Shown here one piece after another: positions 1 through 5,293 of a DNA stretch of 6,217 nucleotides. Every line of letters starts with the position of its first letter. Position 1 is the stretch's first letter. This stretch comes from Planctomycetota bacterium (GTDB lineage Bacteria > Planctomycetota > B129-G9). Both the position numbers and the translations under genes were made by a program. The DNA lies in assembly GCA_030607235.1 (NCBI GenBank), contig JAUWEX010000079.1:1-6217 (forward strand), read 5' to 3'. The notes beneath the pieces were generated by a model. That model was given only the letters and a program-made list of their open reading frames with translations, was not told where the DNA came from and ran no database searches.

Positions 1-2
1 CC

Positions 3-602
3 GAGACCTCGCGCAGGCGGTTCTGGACGCGCTGGGAGAAACGCTGTCGCGCCGACAAAACCCCGGACTCGTGGGCGAAACTGCTGTTCAGATTTCTGCT
101 GGACGCGCGCTTCGACGACGCGCTGGAGTTGTACGAGCAGATGCTCGACCGTTTTGGGGGACTTGACCTCAGTTACCACCTTGAACCACGCGATTACATG
201 GACTGCATGTTTTTGCTGGGCGAGCGTTTCGAGCAGGCGGGGCGGCTTGAGATCGCGCTGGAGCATTACGAGGCCGTCCATCGCGGCGCCGAGGGGCGAC
301 GGCGGAGTTCGTATCTGCTTGAAGAGGTCCGCCACCGCATCCGAAACCTATTGCTCAAGGAACTGCCCAAAAAGGCCGGCGATCTCTTCGCGCACAAGTG
401 GTACGAGCGCGCGCTGGGAATAAAACTCAGCATGAGCGACCGCGCCTTCATTTACAAAAAGCGTGCCGAGTGCTACGCGCGCACCGGCAACCGCCAGCAG
501 GCCGTCGAGATGCTCCGGCAGGCCTTCACAATCAAGCCCAACCTCAATGGCGCCAGGAAAATCTGTCGCATTTTATGCTATCAACCGCCGGATTACGATT
601 AA
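3..602 (+). CDS. C-terminal part of a tetratricopeptide-repeat (TPR) protein, 5' end outside window
   Basis: The frame is open from the left edge to a TAA at 600-602, giving 199 visible residues. The first in-frame ATG is at 141, in the middle of a helix repeat, so the real start most likely lies upstream of the window. Three helix-turn-helix units look like TPRs: residues about 24-51 (ending DDALELYEQML), 65-95 (LGERFEQAGRLEIALEHYEAV) and 148-181 (KKRAECYARTGNRQQAVEML, ending IKPN). They show the usual small residues at positions 8 and 20 and a Pro at the end of the last unit. TPRs form protein-binding scaffolds; the partner and cellular role cannot be told from this fragment. No signal peptide or membrane helix is seen in the visible part. 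The first 20 residues are odd (Arg- and Trp-rich), and the adjacent frame reads more like a helix there, so a frameshift near 57-64 is possible. Confidence 0.8.
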   Translation, partial: ETSRRRFWTRWEKRCRADKTPDSWAKLLFRFLLDARFDDALELYEQMLDRFGGLDLSYHLEPRDYMDCMFLLGERFEQAGRLEIALEHYEAVHRGAEGRRRSSYLLEEVRHRIRNLLLKELPKKAGDLFAHKWYERALGIKLSMSDRAFIYKKRAECYARTGNRQQAVEMLRQAFTIKPNLNGARKICRILCYQPPDYD

Positions 603-616
603 GATGCGTTAAAGAT

Positions 617-655
617 GTGGGTCGATAATGCCGATTAGTTTATTAACCGACCCAC
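617..655 (+). promoter_or_regulatory. Upstream hairpin in the tatD leader, competing with the terminator stem
   Basis: GTGGGTCG (617-624) and CGACCCAC (648-655) form a perfect 8-bp inverted repeat. An inner TAAT/ATTA pairing (626-629 with 642-645) can extend it. Its 3' arm shares bases 648-652 with the 5' arm of the following terminator-like stem, so the two cannot form together. This is the geometry of an antiterminator/terminator pair, but it could also be a plain 3' stem-loop of the upstream TPR gene. No known riboswitch class was recognised. Confidence 0.4.
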
Positions 656-711
656 TGAGAGTCACAACATCAAAAATAACTGGGATTAGGACTCTTACGG
701 TCGGTTTTTTT
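645..711 (+). terminator. Terminator-like stem with T run upstream of tatD
   Basis: AACCGACC (645-652) pairs with GGTCGGTT (699-706). Inside it, TGAGAGTC (656-663) pairs with GACTCTTA (690-697) through one G-U, leaving a small internal loop and an apical loop of 26 bases. The stem runs straight into seven T at 705-711, as in intrinsic terminators. The large loop makes it weaker than a classic one. It may end transcription of the TPR gene or act as a regulated attenuator for tatD, which starts 36 bases downstream. Confidence 0.5.
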
Positions 712-747
712 ATGCCCGCCCAAAAGCACAGAACCGAGAACGACAAC

Positions 748-1518
748 ATGATAGATACGCACTGCCATCTCGACTTCCCCCAGTACCAGGGAGATATTGG
801 CGCAGTCATCCAACGCGCCGTAAACGCCGGCATCGACCGCATGATTACCGTCGGCACGGATCCGGTTTCCAGCGCGAAGTGCGTCGAACTGGCGCGAGAG
901 CACGAGGCGGTTTTCGCCGCGGTCGGGATTCACCCCAACTCCACCGTCGGCGTGTCCGATGCCGACTGGGTGGAGATTCGCCGCCTGGCGCGTGAACCAA
1001 AGGTGCTGGCCGTCGGCGAGACGGGGCTGGATTATTACCGGGACACCGCGCCGCCGGACGCGCAGAAGGATTATTTTCGCCGCCACATCGAACTCTCGCG
1101 CGAAACCGGCCTGCCGCTGATCGTGCACTGCCGCGAGGCTTACGACGACTGCTACGAAATTCTCGCCGCGCTGGAGCGGCCTGTCCACGGTGTGATGCAC
1201 TGCTTCAGCGGCTCGAAGGCCGACGCCGCGCGTTTTGCGGAACTGGGGATGTACATTTCGTTCGCCGGGCCGGTAACTTTTCCGAAGGCCGAATCCCTGC
1301 GCGAGGTCGCGCTGAGCGTGCCGCCCGAAATTTTGCTGGTCGAGACCGACGCGCCGTTTCTCGCGCCCCAGCAGCACCGCGGCAAGCGCAACGAACCCGC
1401 GTTCGCGCGCTACACCGCGGCGGCGATCGCGCAGATGCACTCGATGAGTCTGGCGGAGATCGACCGGGTTACGACGCAAAACGCCGTCGACCTTTTCGGT
1501 TTTGAGCGGCGTCGATGA
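748..1518 (+). CDS. tatD: TatD-family metal-dependent hydrolase (DNase)
   Basis: This 256-residue protein has the usual TatD length and a complete metal site in a TIM-barrel amidohydrolase fold. It shows the opening MIDTHCHLDF (His5, His7), GETGLDYYRD (Glu91), LIVHCREA (His127), GVMHCFSG (His151) and LLVETDAPFLAP (Asp201). Family members are cytosolic divalent-metal nucleases with 3'-5' exonuclease activity on DNA, linked to DNA repair and degradation; the exact substrate here is not shown. The start at 748 is chosen because family proteins begin exactly with M-I/L-D-x-H-x-H. An in-frame ATG at 628 would add 40 residues, but it lies inside the leader hairpin and the added peptide looks non-coding. 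Shine-Dalgarno signal is weak (GAG at 736-738, 9 bases from the ATG). The gene follows an attenuator-like leader and is separated from the next gene by a promoter, so it may be transcribed alone or with the TPR gene. Confidence 0.93.
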   Translation: MIDTHCHLDFPQYQGDIGAVIQRAVNAGIDRMITVGTDPVSSAKCVELAREHEAVFAAVGIHPNSTVGVSDADWVEIRRLAREPKVLAVGETGLDYYRDTAPPDAQKDYFRRHIELSRETGLPLIVHCREAYDDCYEILAALERPVHGVMHCFSGSKADAARFAELGMYISFAGPVTFPKAESLREVALSVPPEILLVETDAPFLAPQQHRGKRNEPAFARYTAAAIAQMHSMSLAEIDRVTTQNAVDLFGFERRR

Positions 1519-1555
1519 GCCTGCGCAATCGGCAAAAGGGAAATTTGCGATAAGT

Positions 1556-1586
1556 TTGATGAAAATTTTTTGTCTGGCGCTATAAT
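1556..1586 (+). promoter_or_regulatory. Sigma70-type promoter for the epimerase gene
   Basis: A perfect -10 box TATAAT sits at 1581-1586. The best -35 match is TTGATG at 1556-1561 (4 of 6), with a long 19-base spacer. Transcription would start near 1593, giving a leader of about 22 bases before the ATG at 1616. The -10 is flanked on both sides by GCGC (1577-1580 and 1587-1590), making a short inverted repeat around it. Confidence 0.55.
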
Positions 1587-1604
1587 GCGCTGAACAATAT
1601 ATGC

Positions 1605-1609
1605 GGGAG
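1605..1609 (+). promoter_or_regulatory. Ribosome binding site that fixes the epimerase start
   Basis: GGGAG at 1605-1609 stands 6 bases before the ATG at 1616. This favours that start over the in-frame ATG at 1601, which would contain the site within its own coding region and add five residues in front of the nucleotide-binding strand. Confidence 0.7.
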
Positions 1610-1615
1610 AAATTA

Positions 1616-2566
1616 ATGTCGAAATACCTCGTTACCGGAGGGGCCGGTTTTATAGGCTCCAACACCGTGCGCGAACTCGTAGGCCAGGGGCACGAGGTCG
1701 TAGTGGTCGACGACTACTCCACGGGGCGGATGAGCAATCTTGCCGGGCTTCTGGACAAGATCAAGATCATCGAGGGCAACATCTGCAGCAAGTACATAGC
1801 GCGCACCGCGCTGGACGGCGTGGACTACGTGCTGCACCAGGCCGCGCTGCCCTCGGTCGCGCGGTCCGTGGCCGATCCGATAGCGACGAACTCCGTCCAG
1901 GTCGACGGCACGGTGAATCTGCTGTGGGGTGCATGTCAGGCGGGGGTTAAGCGATTCGTCTTCGCCGGTTCGTCGTCGGTATACGGCGACGGCGAGGCGC
2001 TGCCAAAGCGCGAAGACATGACACCCGCGCCGAAGTCGCCTTACGCCGTCGGAAAACTCACCGGCGAGTACTATTGCAAGGTCTTCCAACAGATATACGG
2101 CATGGAGACGGTGATACTGCGGTACTTCAACGTTTTCGGTCCGTATCAGGATGCTTCGTCGCATTACTCGGCCGTGGTGCCGCTGTTCATAAAGGCGGCG
2201 CGCACCGGCGGGGAGGTTGTCATTTACGGCGACGGGGAGCAGTCCCGCGATTTTACGTACGTGGCCAACGTGGTGGATGCCAACCTAAAGGCGGTCCACG
2301 CCGAGGCGGCGGTGGGGCGGACGATCAACGTCGCGTGTGGCGTGCGCACGAGTTTGCTGGAGATGCTGGGCGTGGTGGAAGAAATCCTGGGTTGCAGCGT
2401 GCGCAGGCGTCATCTGCCCGTCAGGGCAGGCGACGTGAAACATTCGCAGGCCGATATTTCGAAGGCCCGCGAGTTGCTTGGATACGAACCGACGGTACAC
2501 CTGAGACAGGGGCTGGAACGAACGATAGAATTCTTCGCGGCGCAGGACGAGCAGTCCGGGTTCTGA
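1616..2566 (+). CDS. NAD-dependent nucleotide-sugar epimerase (UDP-glucose/UDP-GlcNAc 4-epimerase type, extended SDR)
   Basis: This 316-residue protein has the full extended short-chain dehydrogenase/reductase layout. The Rossmann start is MSKYLVTGGAGFIG (TGxxGxxG, residues 7-14), with Asp32-Asp33 ending strand 2 for adenosine-ribose binding. HQAALPSVARSV follows, then the catalytic SSSVYG (Ser119-121) and SPYAVGK (Tyr143, Lys147), RYFNVFGP, and the C-terminal sugar-nucleotide region with YGDGEQSRDFTYV. Such enzymes use tightly bound NAD+ in the cytosol to invert C4 of UDP-hexoses, feeding cell-surface polysaccharide or galactose metabolism. The ALPSVxRSV and SRDFTYV signatures fit the GalE/WbpP group well. 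Whether it prefers UDP-Glc or UDP-GlcNAc cannot be decided here, and a related decarboxylase or dehydratase is less likely. It has its own promoter and a good ribosome site, and no sugar genes lie nearby. Confidence 0.88.
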   Translation: MSKYLVTGGAGFIGSNTVRELVGQGHEVVVVDDYSTGRMSNLAGLLDKIKIIEGNICSKYIARTALDGVDYVLHQAALPSVARSVADPIATNSVQVDGTVNLLWGACQAGVKRFVFAGSSSVYGDGEALPKREDMTPAPKSPYAVGKLTGEYYCKVFQQIYGMETVILRYFNVFGPYQDASSHYSAVVPLFIKAARTGGEVVIYGDGEQSRDFTYVANVVDANLKAVHAEAAVGRTINVACGVRTSLLEMLGVVEEILGCSVRRRHLPVRAGDVKHSQADISKARELLGYEPTVHLRQGLERTIEFFAAQDEQSGF

Positions 2567-2642
2567 AAGGAATTTCATAACACACTGAATAATCCCCTCA
2601 ATCAGGACGATTAAATAAGCGAAGGGGAGGGTGCGTACATAA

Positions 2643-2659
2643 ATTCGGCTATATTCGGC
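2643..2659 (+). repeat. Tandem direct repeat ATTCGGC with a possible -10 box before gpmI
   Basis: ATTCGGC occurs at 2643-2649 and again at 2653-2659, exactly 10 bases apart (one helix turn). The second copy overlaps TATATT (2650-2655), a 5-of-6 match to a -10 box; no matching -35 was found 16-18 bases upstream. If TATATT is used, the transcript would begin only about 9 bases before the gpmI ATG. It may be a factor-binding site, or chance. Confidence 0.3.
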
Positions 2660-2670
2660 ATCGAAGACCA

Positions 2671-4242
2671 ATGAGCAAGAGACCGCTTGTTTTAGCCATC
2701 CTCGACGGATGGGGCTACAGAGAAGAACGCGAGGGCAACGGCGTCGCGCTTGCCGATACCCCCGTTTTTGACAACCTGTGGTCGAAGTATCCGCATTGCC
2801 TTCTGGATGCGTGCGGTTACGCGGTCGGTCTGCCCGAAGGCCTGATGGGCAGCAGCGAAGTGGGGCATCTCAACATGGGCGCGGGGCGGGTCGTGTGGCA
2901 GGACATCACGACGATCGACCGGGCCATCGCCGACGGCTCGTTTTTCACCAACGAAGTTCTCCTCAACGCGGTGCGCGCCGCGAAAGCCAATTCCAAAAGG
3001 CTTCACCTTGTCGGGCTGACCTCCGACGGCGGCGTCCACAGCGTCGACCGCCACTACATGGCGCTGATTGACATGGCCGTGCGTGAGGGTTTCAGCGGGG
3101 AGCAACTTGTCTTCCATGCGATCCTCGACGGGCGCGACAAGCCGCCTACTACCGGGGTGTATTTTCTGGAAGCGCTTCAGGAAAAATTCGAGCAGGTCGG
3201 CGCGGGTTTCATCGCCAGTGTCATCGGGCGCTACTACGCGATGGACCGCGACAAGCGCTGGCAGCGTCTCGCCAGGGCCTATGACCTTTACGTGATGGGG
3301 CGCGGTGAGCCGACGCAGGATCCCGTCGAAGCGGTCAGGGCATCCTACGAGAACGACGTAACCGACGAGTTCGTTTTGCCGATAATCGTAACGGACGCGG
3401 ACGAGAAGCCGCTGGCGACGATGCGGGACGGCGATTCGGTGATATTTTTCAATTTCCGCGCCGATCGAATGCGCCAGATAGTCGCGATGCTTTCGGAGCC
3501 GGACTTCAACGAATTCATGCGCGGGCCGGTGCCGAAACTCAACATCGCGGGGATGACGGAGTACGACGAGAAACTGAGCGTGCCGTATGCTTTTGCGTCG
3601 GTGCCGATGACGAACATACTCGGCGAGGTGCTCAGCAAAAACGGTCTCAAGCAGTTGCGCGCCGCGGAGACGGAGAAGTACGCGCACGTAACGTTTTTTT
3701 TCAACGGCGGCGAGGAGCAGCCCTATCCCGGCGAACGGCGCGAACTGGTGCCCTCGCCGAAGGTCGCGACGTACGATTTGAAGCCCGAGATGAGCGCGTC
3801 GCAGGTGGCCGACGTGGTTGTCCACTCGCTTATGGAAGAAATCGACGATGTGATAATCGTGAATTTCGCCAACGCCGACATGGTAGGGCACACCGGCCTG
3901 TTGGACAAGACCATCGAAGCCTGCGAGGCGGTCGATAAGAGTCTGGGCCGGATTTGGGAGGCCCTCGGCGAGCGCAGCGGAATCATTCTGATTACGGCCG
4001 ACCACGGCAACGCCGAGATGAAGTCCACCCAGGGCACGCGCGAGTTTACCTCGCACACGCTTAACCCGGTTCCGTTTATACTGGCGGGCGCGGGGCTGGA
4101 GGGCTTGGAGTTGAAGGAGCGCGGTGCGCTGTGCGATATCGCGCCGACGATCTTGCAGATATTCGGGATAGACAAGCCTGCCGAGATGGACGGCAACAGT
4201 CTGCTGCTCTCGGAGTTGCCTTCGCCGGTGAATTGTGCGTGA
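2671..4242 (+). CDS. gpmI: 2,3-bisphosphoglycerate-independent phosphoglycerate mutase
   Basis: This 523-residue cytosolic glycolytic enzyme interconverts 3- and 2-phosphoglycerate through a phosphoserine intermediate, using two Mn2+ ions (alkaline phosphatase superfamily). Every key residue is present at the numbering known from the Geobacillus enzyme. Asp12 (ILDGWG), catalytic Ser62 (MGSSEVGHLNMG), Asp444 and His445 (TADHGNAEM) hold one metal; Asp403 and His407 (NADMVGHTG) and His462 (SHTLNPVPF) hold the other. The phosphotransferase insert is marked by HAILDGRDKPP, GRYYAMDRDKRW and FFNFRADRMRQI, and AETEKYAHVTFFFNGG follows. This agreement also supports the ATG at 2671. No convincing Shine-Dalgarno precedes it (only GAAG at 2663-2666). 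It stands alone between the epimerase and a terminator that starts right after its stop codon. Confidence 0.98.
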   Translation: MSKRPLVLAILDGWGYREEREGNGVALADTPVFDNLWSKYPHCLLDACGYAVGLPEGLMGSSEVGHLNMGAGRVVWQDITTIDRAIADGSFFTNEVLLNAVRAAKANSKRLHLVGLTSDGGVHSVDRHYMALIDMAVREGFSGEQLVFHAILDGRDKPPTTGVYFLEALQEKFEQVGAGFIASVIGRYYAMDRDKRWQRLARAYDLYVMGRGEPTQDPVEAVRASYENDVTDEFVLPIIVTDADEKPLATMRDGDSVIFFNFRADRMRQIVAMLSEPDFNEFMRGPVPKLNIAGMTEYDEKLSVPYAFASVPMTNILGEVLSKNGLKQLRAAETEKYAHVTFFFNGGEEQPYPGERRELVPSPKVATYDLKPEMSASQVADVVVHSLMEEIDDVIIVNFANADMVGHTGLLDKTIEACEAVDKSLGRIWEALGERSGIILITADHGNAEMKSTQGTREFTSHTLNPVPFILAGAGLEGLELKERGALCDIAPTILQIFGIDKPAEMDGNSLLLSELPSPVNCA

Positions 4243-4279
4243 ACAGCCGGATTTTTTTCAGGTACCGGTTGTATTTTTT
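4243..4279 (+). terminator. Intrinsic terminator of gpmI
   Basis: ACAGCCGG (4243-4250) pairs with CCGGTTGT (4265-4272) over 8 bp with one G-U. The loop is 14 bases, and after a single A a run of six T follows at 4274-4279. It begins on the base after the gpmI stop codon. The loop itself holds seven T (4252-4258); an alternative weaker hairpin (CCGGT 4225-4229 with GCCGG 4246-4250) would end at that first T run. Confidence 0.7.
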
Positions 4280-4296
4280 CGTCGGAACAATATACT
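4269..4296 (+). promoter_or_regulatory. Candidate promoter for the response-regulator gene
   Basis: TATACT (4291-4296, 5 of 6 to the -10 consensus) stands 16 bases after TTGTAT (4269-4274, 3 of 6 to the -35). Transcription would start near 4303, leaving a leader of about 50 bases before the ATG at 4353. The -35 overlaps the 3' arm of the gpmI terminator. Confidence 0.4.
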
Positions 4297-4326
4297 GTTT
4301 TGCAAGCAGTGCGAAATAACCGATAG

Positions 4327-4337
4327 TCGACGGTCGA
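4327..4337 (+). repeat. Short palindrome TCGAC-G-GTCGA before the response regulator
   Basis: Two 5-base half-sites are perfectly inverted around one central base. The element lies about 30 bases downstream of the candidate -10 and 15 bases before the ATG, a position where a repressor could block transcription or an RNA fold could affect translation. It is short enough to be chance. Confidence 0.25.
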
Positions 4338-4352
4338 TATTGTCTCGCTGAC

Positions 4353-5198
4353 ATGAAATTAGAAAAAATAACTTTCGCTCTCGTGCGCGACGCGATTCGG
4401 GATTACCTTGAGTTTGCGTACGATAAACCCCAGGATCGCGAAAGGCACTGGCCCGAATTTGAGATGAAAGAAGGCGATCTCGGTGCGGCGCTGATGGAGC
4501 ATTTTACCGACGAGAGCCATTACACCGAGGACGTGCTGAACCATCGATACGTCCTGCGCCTCGGCAATTCCCGATATCCGCATATGAAGTACGTTATCGA
4601 GGAATTTTTCATACCCGGACAGTATTATTTTTCAGTAGACAGCCACGACCAACTTCCCATCACCCCCGACAACCCCGATTACAAGCAGTTTCTCGAACTG
4701 CGCCACTTCAACGCCGATATCAAGAAGACGATCGAAGAACACTGGAGCGCCAAGGGCCTGCCGACGCTGCACAACGTGCGCGAAGAGGTGCGCGGGAAGT
4801 ACCAAAACGCCGAGCCGGTTCACCGGCGGATACTGGTGGTCGACGATGAGCAGGAGATGGCCGAGACCAGCCGACTGATGCTCGAAAGCAACGGTTACGG
4901 CGTAACGGTGGCCCACAGCGGTCCCGAAGCGCTCGAGGCGGTTCAGAAAGAAAAGCCCGACCTCGTGCTGCTGGATATTCAGATGCCGGGGATGGACGGC
5001 TACCAGGTCTGCAAGTGCCTGCGGGCCAACCCCGAGACGCGGGAGATACCGATATTGCTGGCTACGGCCGCGCCCGGCGAGATGATCTACACAATGCAGG
5101 CCGACGGGTTCCTGTGCAAGCCATACAACCGGCGCATCCTGCGGACTTTCGTCGAACACGTCCTCGGCAATCACGACAATAAAGACAAGCAAATGTAA
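4353..5198 (+). CDS. Response regulator: unrecognised N-terminal domain plus C-terminal receiver domain
   Basis: This protein has 281 residues. Residues 158-275 are a CheY-like receiver: ILVVDDE (acidic pair Asp164, Asp165), LLDIQMPGMDG (phospho-acceptor Asp208), LLATAA (Thr238) and LCKPYN (Lys256-Pro257). It should therefore be phosphorylated by a histidine kinase in the cytosol. Residues 1-150 match no output domain I recognise. They contain no helix-turn-helix, GGDEF or kinase motif, and are rich in aromatic and acidic residues (for example YVLRLGNSRYPHMKYVIEEF, then YYFSVDSHD). The receiver sits at the C-terminus, the reverse of most DNA-binding regulators. The stretch between Thr238 and Lys256 is about four residues shorter than in CheY, in the helix-4 output face. 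No kinase gene is adjacent and no Shine-Dalgarno is visible before the ATG. The start is the first ATG after the last upstream stop that gives a charged, structured N-terminus. Confidence 0.85.
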   Translation: MKLEKITFALVRDAIRDYLEFAYDKPQDRERHWPEFEMKEGDLGAALMEHFTDESHYTEDVLNHRYVLRLGNSRYPHMKYVIEEFFIPGQYYFSVDSHDQLPITPDNPDYKQFLELRHFNADIKKTIEEHWSAKGLPTLHNVREEVRGKYQNAEPVHRRILVVDDEQEMAETSRLMLESNGYGVTVAHSGPEALEAVQKEKPDLVLLDIQMPGMDGYQVCKCLRANPETREIPILLATAAPGEMIYTMQADGFLCKPYNRRILRTFVEHVLGNHDNKDKQM

Positions 5199-5201
5199 AT
5201 T

Positions 5202-5230
5202 TTGCGCGGCACAATCCCGATAAATTTAAT
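5202..5230 (+). promoter_or_regulatory. Candidate promoter for the zinc-ribbon protease gene
   Basis: TTGCGC (5202-5207, 3 of 6) and TTTAAT (5225-5230, 5 of 6) are 17 bases apart, the ideal spacing. Transcription would start near 5237, giving a leader of about 57 bases that contains the small hairpin at 5242-5256. The -35 begins four bases after the preceding stop codon. Confidence 0.35.
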
Positions 5231-5241
5231 ATGGTTTTTAG

Positions 5242-5274
5242 GACGCGTTCGGCGTCGTCGTGTTTTATTTTCTC
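5242..5274 (+). terminator. Weak hairpin with T-rich tail between the response regulator and the protease
   Basis: GACGC (5242-5246) and GCGTC (5252-5256) form a 5-bp stem with a 5-base loop. A T-rich stretch, TGTTTTATTTTCTC, follows at 5261-5274, interrupted and set back by four bases. It could be a weak terminator for the response-regulator gene or a leader element of the next gene. Confidence 0.3.
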
Positions 5275-5283
5275 GCAATAATC

Positions 5284-5288
5284 GGAGG
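5284..5288 (+). promoter_or_regulatory. Strong ribosome binding site for the protease gene
   Basis: GGAGG at 5284-5288 lies 5 bases before the ATG at 5294. It is the best Shine-Dalgarno in the window and fixes this start. Confidence 0.8.
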
Positions 5289-5293
5289 CAGAG

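Noticed and set aside
622..661. Words resembling the TPP riboswitch (GATAATGCC and CTGAGA)
   Set aside because: They occur in the reverse order to that of the riboswitch, without the flanking stems, and tatD is not a thiamin gene. Taken as chance.
628..747. An upstream in-frame ATG that would give TatD 40 extra residues
   Set aside because: It lies within the leader hairpin and has no ribosome site. The added peptide is unlike TatD N-termini, which start at the M-I-D-T-H-C-H motif found at 748.
1524..1549. CGCAA/TTGCG inverted repeat after tatD
   Set aside because: A 5-bp stem with a 16-base loop, and the nearest T run is about 16 bases further on; too weak to call a terminator.
670..1665. 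Minus-strand open frame (331 codons) opposite tatD and the promoter region
   Set aside because: It overlaps a well supported TatD gene and its low-complexity, Arg-rich product resembles no known protein.
2593..2628. TCCCCT/AGGGGA inverted repeat between the epimerase and gpmI
   Set aside because: The stem is 6 bp with a 24-base loop and no T run, so it is not convincing as a terminator.
2692..4056. Long open frame on the minus strand (454 codons) opposite gpmI
   Set aside because: gpmI is certain on the + strand with all catalytic residues. The antisense frame is open because of GC-rich third positions and reads as a His/Arg/Val-rich sequence with no recognisable domain.
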